Assembly (NCBI RefSeq): GCF_012932495.1
Contig: NZ_JABCNG010000010.1
Coordinates: forward strand, 1 to 43,897
DNA from: Novosphingobium sp. SG919
GTDB taxonomy: Bacteria > Pseudomonadota > Alphaproteobacteria > Sphingomonadales > Sphingomonadaceae
Direction of reading: 5' to 3'
Length of the DNA: 43,897 nucleotides
A program made the position numbers and the translations under genes. Shown here piece after piece: positions 9,076-17,474 of this stretch (position 1 is its first letter; each line of letters begins with the position of its first letter). The notes under the pieces are model-generated. The model saw nothing but the letters and a program-made list of their open reading frames with translations. It was not told where the DNA came from and ran no database searches.

Positions 9076-9482
9076 GCGACCGCCCGGCCTTCATCCTGCC
9101 TCCCTTTGCGCTGGCGATGGGCATGGCGCTGTCCACCGACGACGATGGCAATCCGATCGTCACGATGCAGTTCGGCAGCCATTCCGAAGGGCGTCCGGGT
9201 TTCCTGCACGGCGGCGCCATCGGCGGCCTGCTGGAAATGGCGGGCTTTGCCGCGCTTGCCACCGATCATGCCCGCCGCGGGGTGGAGCAGCGGATGAAGC
9301 CGATCAACATTTCGATCGAATATCTGCGCGCCGGCCTGCCCCGCCCGATCCACGCCATGGGACAAGTGCTGCGCGCCGGGCGCCGCGTGGCCAATGTGCG
9401 TGTGGAAGCCTGGCAGGCTGACCGCGCCACGCCCATCGCCAGTTGCTGGATGAATTTCCACCTCTCGGCGCCCAAGGCCTGA
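9072..9482 (+). CDS. PaaI-family hotdog thioesterase (second of a pair)
   Basis: This 136-residue hotdog-fold protein has the canonical family motif GFLHGGAIGGLLEMAGFAAL (HGG) and the strand NISIEYLRAGLPRP. It overlaps the upstream hotdog gene by 4 bp (ATGA). This copy keeps the HGG signature while its partner does not, so an obligate pair with one catalytic subunit is possible. Substrate class is not deducible. It ends immediately against the converging siroheme-synthase-like gene, whose stop is at 9483. Confidence 0.85.
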   Translation: MSDRPAFILPPFALAMGMALSTDDDGNPIVTMQFGSHSEGRPGFLHGGAIGGLLEMAGFAALATDHARRGVEQRMKPINISIEYLRAGLPRPIHAMGQVLRAGRRVANVRVEAWQADRATPIASCWMNFHLSAPKA

Positions 9483-10262
9483 TCAGCCGGGCAAGCGCAG
9501 TTCCACGGTCAGCCCCTCGGGCAGGGCCGCGCCGGGTGGCAGGCGCTGCGCATCGGCGCGGGCGCGGGCCAACAGCGCTGCGGGCACATCGGAAGCGGCG
9601 ACAACCGCATCGGCCATGCCGAGCAGGCGCGCCTCGCGCAAGGTAAGGTCTTCGGGATCGGCGCTGCGCAGCGCGATCACGTGATGGCCGGTCGCACCGC
9701 CCCGCGCGCCGCCCAGCCAGGCCTCTACCGCGCCCGCCGGCTGCGCCACCATAGGATCGAGCGCCCCGCCCTCGCCCAGCGCCAGGTCGAGCGCGCGGCG
9801 CCGTTCCGCACCATCGGGAAAGCGCGCGCGCAAGCCTTCGCGCGCAGCAAACAACGCATCGGCCAGCGCGCCCAGGCCCTGGGGCAACAACCGCTCCAGC
9901 CGCAGGCGGATATGCTTGGCCAGGCCCGCCGAAGCGCCCGCCGTGCCCACGGCGATCACCACCGGGCTGCGATCGACCAGCGACGGCGTGGTAAAATCGC
10001 ACAGCGCCGGGCGATCCACCACGTTGACCAGCAGCCCCGCCCCCCGCGCGCGCAGCGCGTCGGCCATGCAGGCATCGGCGCTGTCGTGGGCAATGAAGGC
10101 CAGCCGCGCGCCGATGTCGATGCCTTGGGCCAGGTCTTCGATCACCTGCCCGCCGGCCCGCTCCACCAGCCGGGCCTTGGCCTGCGCTGCCTCCCCATGG
10201 CCCAGCACGATCACCGGCTGCCCGGCGATGCGGTGGAACAGGGGGAGAGCAGGCAGGCTCAT
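9483..10262 (-). CDS. Siroheme synthase-like NAD(P)-binding protein (precorrin-2 dehydrogenase/ferrochelatase)
   Basis: This 259-residue protein resembles the CysG N-terminal module or Met8p, which oxidises precorrin-2 to sirohydrochlorin and inserts iron for siroheme. The N-terminal Rossmann motif is VIVLGHGEAAQAKARLVERA. VNVVDRPALCDFTTPSLVDR contains the family's conserved NVVDxxxxCDFxxPS region, and VVIAVGTAGASAGLAKHIR continues it. The methyltransferase half of CysG is absent. The C-terminal about 100 residues are Ala-rich and diverge from classical Met8p. ATG 10262 lies four bases after the lysA stop, so it is the last gene of the argH-lptM-lysA run. Confidence 0.78.
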   Translation of the reverse strand: MSLPALPLFHRIAGQPVIVLGHGEAAQAKARLVERAGGQVIEDLAQGIDIGARLAFIAHDSADACMADALRARGAGLLVNVVDRPALCDFTTPSLVDRSPVVIAVGTAGASAGLAKHIRLRLERLLPQGLGALADALFAAREGLRARFPDGAERRRALDLALGEGGALDPMVAQPAGAVEAWLGGARGGATGHHVIALRSADPEDLTLREARLLGMADAVVAASDVPAALLARARADAQRLPPGAALPEGLTVELRLPG

Positions 10263-10266
10263 CGCG

Positions 10267-11526
10267 TCAGGCCAGCCATTCCGGCACGCGCTCGGCGGCC
10301 AGGATGGTGGCGGGCTCGATGCGGTCGGCCACCACTGCCCACTTGTGGCCATCGACCATCACTTCGGGCACCAAGGGCCGTGAGTTGTAAGTGTTGGCCA
10401 TCGTCGCGCCATAAGCGCCGGCGGTGCGGAACACGGCAAGGTCGCCGCGCGCCACCTTGTCGATCGTGCGGCCCATGGCAAAGGTATCGCTCGATTCGCA
10501 GATCGGGCCGACGATGTTGGCCTCCATCGTCTCGCCACCGGGCGAAACGGCGGCGAAATCGTGCCAGGCATCATAGAGCGCCGGACGCGCCAGGTCGTTC
10601 ATCGCGGCATCGACCACCACCCAGGGGGCGCCCACGCCTTCCTTCACGCGCACCACGCGCGTCATCAGCACGCCGGTGTTGCCGGTGATCACCCGGCCGG
10701 GCTCGAACATCGCGGTAATGTCCCAGCCTTGCGTCACGCGGGCGACCATCGCGGCGTATTCCTCCGGCTGGGGGAATACTTCGCCGGCCTTGTAGGGCAC
10801 GCCCACCCCACCACCGAAATCGATATGCGTGACGGCATGGCCAGCCTGGCGGATCGCGCGCATCAGGTCACCGATCTTGGTAAAGGCGGCTTCCAGCGGA
10901 TCGAGCCGCGAAAGCTGGCTGCCGATGTGCAGCGCCAGGCCGCGCATCGCCAGGCCCGGCGTGGCGGCCAGGCGCGCATAGATCGCGCCCGCGCGGTCAT
11001 AAGGCACGCCGAACTTGTTTTCCGCCTTACCGGTGGAAATCTTGCCATGGGTGCCCGCGTCCACATCGGGGTTCACCCGCAGCGCGCATTGCGCGGTCTT
11101 GCCCAGGGCCACGGCGATTTCGGCCAGCTCCAGGCCTTCTTCTTCGCTTTCCAGGTTGAACTGGCCGATCCCGGCCTCCAGCGCGCGGGCGAGTTCCGCG
11201 TGCGTCTTGCCCACGCCCGAAAACACGATGCCATCGGCCGGCATTCCCGCCGCCAGCGCGCGTTCCATTTCCCCACCCGAAACCACATCGGCGCCATAGC
11301 CTTCGGCGGCCAGAACCTTGAGCACGGCAAGGTTGGGGTTGGACTTGACCGCAAAGGCCAGCTTCACCCGCGGCAGCACCGCCAGGGCATCGCGAAACAC
11401 GCGGGCATGGCGCGTCAGCGTGGCGCGGGAATAGACATAGAGCGGGGTGCCCACCGCTTCGGCCAGCGTGGGCAGGGCAATATCCTCGGCGTGCAGCACG
11501 CCGTTCAACGTGTGAAAGTGGTCCAT
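10267..11526 (-). CDS. lysA: Diaminopimelate decarboxylase
   Basis: This PLP enzyme decarboxylates meso-diaminopimelate to L-lysine. Fold type III motifs appear in order: the PLP lysine in LAFAVKSNPNLAVLKVL, the HIGSQL box, FGGGVGVPYK for phosphate binding, EPGRVITGNTG, and the substrate cysteine in CESSDTFAMGR. The 419-residue length is typical. It sits downstream of the small lipoprotein gene, with about 30 bp between them, in the order argH-lptM-lysA that is common in proteobacteria. Confidence 0.97.
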   Translation of the reverse strand: MDHFHTLNGVLHAEDIALPTLAEAVGTPLYVYSRATLTRHARVFRDALAVLPRVKLAFAVKSNPNLAVLKVLAAEGYGADVVSGGEMERALAAGMPADGIVFSGVGKTHAELARALEAGIGQFNLESEEEGLELAEIAVALGKTAQCALRVNPDVDAGTHGKISTGKAENKFGVPYDRAGAIYARLAATPGLAMRGLALHIGSQLSRLDPLEAAFTKIGDLMRAIRQAGHAVTHIDFGGGVGVPYKAGEVFPQPEEYAAMVARVTQGWDITAMFEPGRVITGNTGVLMTRVVRVKEGVGAPWVVVDAAMNDLARPALYDAWHDFAAVSPGGETMEANIVGPICESSDTFAMGRTIDKVARGDLAVFRTAGAYGATMANTYNSRPLVPEVMVDGHKWAVVADRIEPATILAAERVPEWLA

Positions 11527-11557
11527 CGGAACTCTCGAAACAGATTTTTGAAAACGC

Positions 11558-11824
11558 TTATTCTTCGGGCGGCAGATCGAACGGGTCGTCCTCGCGCTCT
11601 TGCGAGCGGCTGCGCAACTCCACGTTGCGATCGGGCTTGGCCTGGATCGGCGCTTTCAAAAGCTCGTCCGCCCCGCGGCTCTGCGCACGCCCATAAGGCG
11701 CCGGCGGCAGGCCATGCCCCGGCGTGGGTTTCAGCTCGCGTTTGTTGCCGCAGCCGGCAAGCGCCAGCGCGGCTACACCAACGAGCAGGAACCCAACGGC
11801 TTTCGGGGCAGCGGGACGGATCAA
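11558..11824 (-). CDS. lptM: Small LptM-like lipoprotein
   Basis: This 88-residue protein has a lipoprotein signal peptide with the lipobox LALAGCG, so the mature form should start at a lipidated Cys near residue 25 and sit in the outer or inner membrane. The mature region is short, Pro-rich and charged (ends DDPFDLPPEE). LptM (YifL) proteins lie next to lysA in many bacteria and help LptD assembly in E. coli. The name here rests on size, the lipobox and the argH/lysA position rather than on sequence identity. It starts four bases after the argH stop. Confidence 0.75.
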   Translation of the reverse strand: MIRPAAPKAVGFLLVGVAALALAGCGNKRELKPTPGHGLPPAPYGRAQSRGADELLKAPIQAKPDRNVELRSRSQEREDDPFDLPPEE

Positions 11825-11828
11825 GCGA

Positions 11829-13232
11829 TTACTCCTCTATACCCAGTGCTTCGCGTGCCTGGGCCACGCGCTTCCTTACCTCGGCGGGGGCAGTTCCGCC
11901 ATGGCTGCTACGCGCCGCCACCGATGCTTCGACCGAAAGCGCGGCATAGACGCGTTCGTCGATACGCGCATCGATGGCTTTCAGATCCTCGAGCGGCAAC
12001 TGGTCGAGCGCGATGCCCCGGCTTTCAGCGAGCTTCACCGCGCTGCCGGTGATGTGGTGCGCTTCGCGGAACGGGATATTGGCCTGGCGGACCAACCAAT
12101 CGGCCAGGTCGGTCGCCGTGGCATAGCCGAGTTCGGCCGCGCCGCGCATGCGGTCGGTGCGGAACTTGGCCTCGGCCACCATGCCGGCCATCGCCGCGAT
12201 CGACAGGGCGAGCAGGCTGGCTGCTTCGAACACCGGCGGCTTGTCGTCCTGCATGTCCTTGGAATAGGCCAGCGGCAGGCCCTTCATGGTGATCATCAGG
12301 GCCGTCAGACAGCCCACGATCCGGCCCGAATGGCCGCGCACCAGTTCGGCCGCGTCGGGATTCTTCTTCTGCGGCATGATCGAGCTGCCGGTCGAAAGAC
12401 TGTCGGGCAGCGTGACGAAGCCGAACGGCTGGCTCGCCCAGATGATGAATTCCTCGGCCAGGCGCGAGAGGTGCAGCGAGCATTGCGCGGCGGCCATCAG
12501 GTAATCGAGCGCGAAATCGCGATCGGACACCGAATCGAGGCTGTTGTCGGTCGGCCCGTCGAAGCCCAGCGCCTGCGCCGTGCGGAAGCGGTCGATCGGA
12601 AAACCGGTGCCGGCAAGCGCGGCGGCGCCCAGTGGCGAGCGGTTCATACGGGCGCGCGCATCGGCAAAGCGCGAGCGATCGCGCGCGATCATCTCGTAAT
12701 AGGCCATCAGGTGATGGCCCAGCGTCACCGGCTGCGCGGTTTGCAGGTGGGTGAAGCCGGGCATGATGCTGGCCGCATGTTCGCCCGCGCGCGTGACCAG
12801 CGCGGTTTGCAGCGCCAGCAGGCCCGAATCGACCTGATCGATGGCATCGCGCACCCACAGGCGGAAATCGGTGGCCACCTGGTCGTTGCGGCTGCGCGCG
12901 GTATGCAGGCGGCCTGCCGCCGGGCCGATCAGTTCGGCAAGCCGGCTTTCGGTGGTCATGTGGATGTCTTCCAGGTCCCAGTTCTCGGGCACCCCATTGG
13001 CTTCGTATTCGGCGGCCACTTGGTCCAGGCCGCCCGCGATCAGGCGCGCATCATCCTCGGCCACGATGCCTTGCGTGGCCAACATGTCCACATGGGCCTT
13101 TGACGCGGCGATGTCTTGGCGCCACAGCGCCTTGTCGAAGGGAATCGAGGCGTTAATCTCGCGCATGATGGCCGAAGGGCCGGCGGCGAAACGCCCGCCC
13201 CACATCTGGTTGGAGCCTGAATTGCCGCTCAT
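11829..13232 (-). CDS. argH: Argininosuccinate lyase
   Basis: This enzyme cleaves argininosuccinate to arginine and fumarate. The 467-residue protein carries the superfamily signature GSSIMPQKKNPD with the catalytic serine, plus WGGRFAAGPSAIMREINASI at the N-terminus and HTARSRNDQVATD. The annotated ATG at 13232 overlaps the divergent TlpA-like gene's ATG by two bases. A second in-frame ATG (MWGGRF, about 13205) matches the usual family N-terminus and would leave about 25 bp between the two starts. It is first gene of argH-lptM-lysA. Confidence 0.96.
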   Translation of the reverse strand: MSGNSGSNQMWGGRFAAGPSAIMREINASIPFDKALWRQDIAASKAHVDMLATQGIVAEDDARLIAGGLDQVAAEYEANGVPENWDLEDIHMTTESRLAELIGPAAGRLHTARSRNDQVATDFRLWVRDAIDQVDSGLLALQTALVTRAGEHAASIMPGFTHLQTAQPVTLGHHLMAYYEMIARDRSRFADARARMNRSPLGAAALAGTGFPIDRFRTAQALGFDGPTDNSLDSVSDRDFALDYLMAAAQCSLHLSRLAEEFIIWASQPFGFVTLPDSLSTGSSIMPQKKNPDAAELVRGHSGRIVGCLTALMITMKGLPLAYSKDMQDDKPPVFEAASLLALSIAAMAGMVAEAKFRTDRMRGAAELGYATATDLADWLVRQANIPFREAHHITGSAVKLAESRGIALDQLPLEDLKAIDARIDERVYAALSVEASVAARSSHGGTAPAEVRKRVAQAREALGIEE

Positions 13233-13809
13233 GTCCGCTCGTCCGCCCTATGTGCCGTTGATCCTGGGTGCGCTGGCCGCAGCCACGCTTGGCGGCTGCG
13301 ATAGGCAAGCAAGCCCGCCGGCGCAACCGTCGAGCGCCGCTGCCGCACCCGCAGGTGGCGCGAACGCCGCCGCTGGCAAGATCGACAGCAGCCACAAGGG
13401 CGCTGCCATGCCCGCCTTTGCGCTGACCGGGCCCGATGGCACCAAGGTTTCGTCAAAGGATCTGGCCGGCAAGCCGGTGCTGGTGAACCTCTGGGCCACC
13501 TGGTGCGGCCCCTGCGTGGTGGAAATGCCCACGCTCGACAAGCTGGCCGCCGGCGGCCTGCGCGTGCTGACCGTGTCGCAGGACAGCGCGGGCCAGGCCG
13601 ACAAGGTCAAGGGCTTCAAGGCCGAGCATGGCCTGGCCCACGTGCAGATGCTGCTCGATCCCGACAACGACCTGTCGTTCCACTACAACACCGGCGTGCT
13701 GCCCACCACCGTGGTCTATGACGCGCAAGGCAAGGAAGTGGGGCGCGTGGTCGGCGCGTTCGACTGGACCGGGCCCGAGGCTGCGGCCCTGATCAAGGCC
13801 GCCTCCTGA
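13231..13809 (+). CDS. TlpA-like thioredoxin lipoprotein
   Basis: This 192-residue exported thioredoxin-fold protein probably acts in periplasmic disulphide reduction or cytochrome/copper-centre maturation. It has a lipoprotein-type signal with the lipobox ATLGGCD, and an Ala/Pro-rich linker to about residue 55. A TlpA/ResA domain follows with active site NLWATWCGPCVVEMPTLDKL and the cis-Pro region GVLPTTVVYD. It is divergent from argH with overlapping start codons, and its last 17 bases overlap the 3' end of the converging PepSY gene. Confidence 0.9.
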   Translation: MSARPPYVPLILGALAAATLGGCDRQASPPAQPSSAAAAPAGGANAAAGKIDSSHKGAAMPAFALTGPDGTKVSSKDLAGKPVLVNLWATWCGPCVVEMPTLDKLAAGGLRVLTVSQDSAGQADKVKGFKAEHGLAHVQMLLDPDNDLSFHYNTGVLPTTVVYDAQGKEVGRVVGAFDWTGPEAAALIKAAS

Positions 13810-14899
13810 TCCACCAGCGCCACACCCCGGTGACATAGAGCGCCACGGGCACCAGCCCCGCCAGCACGACGGCCAGCCGCAGGGGCAGCCCGGCGGCGGA
13901 GCCATCGTGCAGCGGATGCAGCCACTTGAGCCAGATGTCCATGGCCCCGCCCCGCGCCAGGTCTGCCGTGGCCAGCACGGCGCCGCTATGGCGATCGACC
14001 ATGACCCAGCTATGCGGAAAGCGGGGCGAAGGATCGGCGGGCTGGGCCAGGCGCAAGCGATAGGCGCCCTGCCCGCGCCCGGGCAATTCCACCCACACCG
14101 CGCGGGCACCAGGTAGGGCCGCCTGTGCCACCGCCACCGCGCGCGAGACCGGAATGTCGCGCCCCGGCGCGGCATCCGCAGGCTGGACCGGGGCCTTTTG
14201 CGCCTGGCCCAGCACGGGGGCCAAGACGCTGTCGGTTTCCTGCGGCAGGGCCAGCATCACGCCGGTCAGCGTCAGCAGCAGCAATAGCGGCGCGCCCGCC
14301 AGGCCCGCCAGTTTGTGCCAGTCGTAAAGCCGGCGCAACGGGGCGGCCCCGGCCTTGAAACGCAAGGCCTTGGCCCAGCCGCCCCTTGGCCACCAGGCCC
14401 AGATGCCACTGGCCAGCAACATCGCCAGGGCCAGCCCCGCCCAGCCCAAGATCGTGCCGCCCAAGGGCCCCAGCTTCAGGCAATAATGCAGGTCATAAAT
14501 CCAGGTCATCCCCCCGTCGCCCCAGAATTCGGCGCGCAGCACACGGCCGCCATCGGGGGAAAGCCAGGCCATCAACGGGGCATGGCCCGCGCCCGCACGC
14601 TCGGCCGGATGGTAATAGCGCGCGGGGATCGCGCCATCCCGGCCGGTCAGTTCCAGCCGCCACGGACCGTCCCGCTGTGGAAACGTAGCGTGCAGGGTAA
14701 CCGCTGCCCGGTCCCAATCGGCCGGCCCGGCATGGCCCGCCACCTGCAAGGCCGGGTGCAGGGCGCGGTCGATCTCCACATAGAAGACCAGCAACGCCCC
14801 GGTCACCCCGGCCAGCACCATCAGCGCCCCCAGCGACAGACCCAGCCACAGGTGCACGCGCCGCACCCATGCGCGCGGGCTTATGGGACGGCGCGCCAT
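13793..14899 (-). CDS. PepSY-associated transmembrane protein
   Basis: This 368-residue inner-membrane protein belongs to the PepSY_TM family, often found beside TonB-dependent iron receptors and thought to reduce or process the imported metal complex. Visible features are an N-terminal helix with RRVHLWLGLSLGALMVLAG, central helices around GGTILGWAGLALAMLLASG, the histidine in RLYDWHKLAGLAG and a C-terminal helix with LHDGSAAGLPLRLAVVL. Periplasmic PepSY-type segments lie between. Its start is three bases after the TonB receptor stop, so the two are co-transcribed. Confidence 0.85.
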   Translation of the reverse strand: MARRPISPRAWVRRVHLWLGLSLGALMVLAGVTGALLVFYVEIDRALHPALQVAGHAGPADWDRAAVTLHATFPQRDGPWRLELTGRDGAIPARYYHPAERAGAGHAPLMAWLSPDGGRVLRAEFWGDGGMTWIYDLHYCLKLGPLGGTILGWAGLALAMLLASGIWAWWPRGGWAKALRFKAGAAPLRRLYDWHKLAGLAGAPLLLLLTLTGVMLALPQETDSVLAPVLGQAQKAPVQPADAAPGRDIPVSRAVAVAQAALPGARAVWVELPGRGQGAYRLRLAQPADPSPRFPHSWVMVDRHSGAVLATADLARGGAMDIWLKWLHPLHDGSAAGLPLRLAVVLAGLVPVALYVTGVWRWWIRRRP

Positions 14900-14901
14900 G
14901 G

Positions 14902-16977
14902 TCAGAAACGCACGCGGGCGCTGGCGGTCAGGCCCAGGCCCTTGGCCGGGCTGTGCGCGCTGGGCGAACGGCTCTGGCTGGTGGTTATGCTCGATTCGTA
15001 CCAGACATATTCGTAAGCCCGATCGAACAGGTTCTTGCCCGTCAGCGCCAGTTCCAGCTTCTCCAGCCTTTCCAGCGGGCGAAACGCCACTTCGGCATTG
15101 AACACGGCGTATTGGCCAAACTTGCCCACCGCCGGGTCATTGGCCGTGGTCAGCCAATAGCTCGATTGCCCATTGCCCCAGACCGAAACGCGCCAGCGCG
15201 GCGAGGGCGTCAGGTCCACCCCGCCCGACCACAACCAGTGCGGCACGTGGTCGATCTCGTGCCCCACATAGGTGGGGGTTGCCGGATCGGCCACGCGGAT
15301 GCGCGAGGTTTGCCAGGACAGCGCGCCCCAGGCGGAAACGCCCGCCACCGGCCTGACGTTCACCTGCACGTCCACCCCGCGCCGCCGCGTGGCACCCACG
15401 TTTTCGCTGTCGCCCAGCGGATCGTTGAGCTTGCGCTTTATCTCGCCACTGGCATCCTGCAGCCACAGCGCCACGCGCGCTTCCACCCCTGCCACCGGGC
15501 GCAGCTTTACGCCGGCTTCCCAGCCTTCGTTGATCGAAGGCGCCAAGTCGGTGGTGCGCGGCGGGATCAGATAGGCACCCGATCCCACCCCGATCTGAAA
15601 GCTCTTGCCATAGTTGCCATAGAGCGTGACCTGGCTGACCGGGGTGATCGCCACTTGCAGCTTGGGCTGGCTGATGCTGCCGTAATCGTTGATCGGCGCC
15701 GTGGTGCCGGCCAGCCGGTTGTGGAACGTGCCGCCCACCCAATCGAGCCGCCAGCCCGGGCTGATCGTCAGCCAGGGCGCCGGCTCCAGCCGAACCTGGG
15801 CATAGACGCCGCCGATGTTGGTGGTGAAGGCCTGGTCGCGCGTTTGCGCGGTCACCACCCGCGCCACGGTGTTGTAGCGCAGCGAGACATTGTCCTGCCA
15901 CTGCATGTCGCCGCCCACTTCGGCCATGACCGGAACGCCGGCCACGCGCGCATGCCAATGCAGCGCCGCGCTGGCGCCGTAATGGTCTTCGTCGGTCACC
16001 CGCCGTTGCTGCGATGTGGTGGCGGAAAACTTGACATAGCGATCGTCGCGCAGGCGGTTGGCATAGGCCTTGGCGGTAAAATCGACCGTGTCGCCCATGC
16101 TTGCATCCAGGTGCAGGCTGCCCTGTGCCACGGTGCGCGTGTCGCCATCGGTGCGGTTGTAGGCGTTGGTCATCCGCGGGTTGGCGGCGGCGTTTTCCAA
16201 GGTCAGATAGCCCGGCTCGTCGGCCGTGCCGCGATACCAGCGCGCGATCGCGCCGATGCGCACATCCTCGCTCGGGCGAAAGAACCACTTACCCGCCAGC
16301 GTGCCCCGCGTCAGGCCGCCATGATCGCGCCACCCGCCGGCCTGGCGCCAGGCCGCCAGGTAGTTCTGGCTGAACCGGCCTTGCTCGATCCCGGCCACCG
16401 CTTGCGCCTCATAGGTAACGAAGCCGCCGCCCGAAACCTTGCCTTCCAGATAGTTGCCGCCGATCCGCGTCTGGATATTAGCGCTGCCGGCAATGGCATG
16501 CACGCCATAGCGCGGATCGGACGTGCCGCGCACCACTTCGATCCCGGCGATATCGAGCGGAAAGACCGCATCGATATAGGGCATGTTGCCATCGTTGCTG
16601 TTGGCCGGCACGCCATCGATCAGCAGCTTGACCGCGTTGATCTCGCCCTCGCCATTGAAACCGCGAAAGCTGAACTTGCCGCTGGTGGTGCCCTGGTTGA
16701 AATTGGTGAGCATCACGCCGGGCAGGCGGCCGACCAGTTCCCAGGCATAGTTGACGTTGGCCCGCTGCGCCACGTCGCCGCCCATGCGGTCGATCGAGGT
16801 CAGGACGTTCTGCGACGAGGCGGCCATCGATCGCGCCGACACCACGATCTGCTCCCCGATCGAAAAACCGGTATCGACACCGTTGGCTTTCTCTGCTGCA
16901 GCCGGCGCTGGCTCTGCCGCCCGCGCGGGCATGGCGAAAACAAGCGCGCAGGCAAGCGCGCTTCCCGAAATACGCAT
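14902..16977 (-). CDS. TonB-dependent outer-membrane receptor
   Basis: This 691-residue receptor should take up a ferric siderophore or other metal complex using TonB energy. A signal peptide is visible (residues 1-20, ending ARA). The plug domain runs from about 40 to 170 with SFRGFNGEGEINAVKLLIDG and GIEVVRGTSDPRYG. A 22-strand-type barrel with regular aromatic strand ends follows, closing with a C-terminal Phe (ARVRF). The LLIDGVPAN and VVRGTSDPRYG strings are family-typical. It sits between a DUF2946 protein and a PepSY protein. No Fur box was assigned upstream. Confidence 0.92.
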   Translation of the reverse strand: MRISGSALACALVFAMPARAAEPAPAAAEKANGVDTGFSIGEQIVVSARSMAASSQNVLTSIDRMGGDVAQRANVNYAWELVGRLPGVMLTNFNQGTTSGKFSFRGFNGEGEINAVKLLIDGVPANSNDGNMPYIDAVFPLDIAGIEVVRGTSDPRYGVHAIAGSANIQTRIGGNYLEGKVSGGGFVTYEAQAVAGIEQGRFSQNYLAAWRQAGGWRDHGGLTRGTLAGKWFFRPSEDVRIGAIARWYRGTADEPGYLTLENAAANPRMTNAYNRTDGDTRTVAQGSLHLDASMGDTVDFTAKAYANRLRDDRYVKFSATTSQQRRVTDEDHYGASAALHWHARVAGVPVMAEVGGDMQWQDNVSLRYNTVARVVTAQTRDQAFTTNIGGVYAQVRLEPAPWLTISPGWRLDWVGGTFHNRLAGTTAPINDYGSISQPKLQVAITPVSQVTLYGNYGKSFQIGVGSGAYLIPPRTTDLAPSINEGWEAGVKLRPVAGVEARVALWLQDASGEIKRKLNDPLGDSENVGATRRRGVDVQVNVRPVAGVSAWGALSWQTSRIRVADPATPTYVGHEIDHVPHWLWSGGVDLTPSPRWRVSVWGNGQSSYWLTTANDPAVGKFGQYAVFNAEVAFRPLERLEKLELALTGKNLFDRAYEYVWYESSITTSQSRSPSAHSPAKGLGLTASARVRF

Positions 16978-17057
16978 TGTGATAATCCCCTGTCCGGCGC
17001 CTGGCGCCGGCCTGAACCTTGGTCATGCCGCCCGGCAGTGGGGCGGCGTGGTGTGGA

Positions 17058-17474
17058 TCAGGCGATCAGGGGTGGGCCGCGCAGCGGGGGCCAGGCATGG
17101 GAATGCCGGCGCGGCGCGAGAGCCGACACTGGTGCAAAGCCCAGCGCCAGGATAAAGGCCAGCGCGCCAGCCAGCAGCACCGGATCGGCGCCACCCAGCA
17201 AGGCATGGCCCAGGGCGCCAAACGGACACGTGCCCTGTGCCTTGGCATGGCCGGCATCGGCCTTGTCGGCCGCACCGCTCGCCGGCACCACCACCTGGCG
17301 CACCAGATCGTGGCGCCCGTCGATCCCTTCGGAACAGAGCTGGATGGTAAAGCTGCGCGTTTCCCCGCCCACCATGTAGCCGGCGGGCACCAGCGCCTTC
17401 ATCGCCAGGGCCAAGGCCACCAGCGCAAGGGCCAGGCCACGATTCCGCAGAAGAAAGGCGCGCAGGGCAATCAT
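17058..17474 (-). CDS. DUF2946-like membrane protein
   Basis: This 138-residue protein has an N-terminal hydrophobic segment (about residues 10-30), ALAMKALVPAGYMV, and the Cys-containing string FTIQLCSEGIDG. A Cys-Pro pair (GTCPFG), a second hydrophobic segment near residues 100-118 and a His-containing tail complete it. DUF2946 proteins are small, poorly known and often adjacent to copper- or iron-related TonB receptors, as here (80 bp upstream of the receptor). ATG 17474 is chosen because the first hydrophobic segment then sits at the N-terminus. It is probably first gene of the metal-uptake operon and the last core gene before the composition change. Confidence 0.7.
   Translation of the reverse strand: MIALRAFLLRNRGLALALVALALAMKALVPAGYMVGGETRSFTIQLCSEGIDGRHDLVRQVVVPASGAADKADAGHAKAQGTCPFGALGHALLGGADPVLLAGALAFILALGFAPVSALAPRRHSHAWPPLRGPPLIA

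Noticed and set aside
14869..17379. 836-codon rightward open frame antisense to the TonB receptor
   Set aside because: Shadow of the receptor gene; Arg/His/Ala-rich with no recognisable domain.
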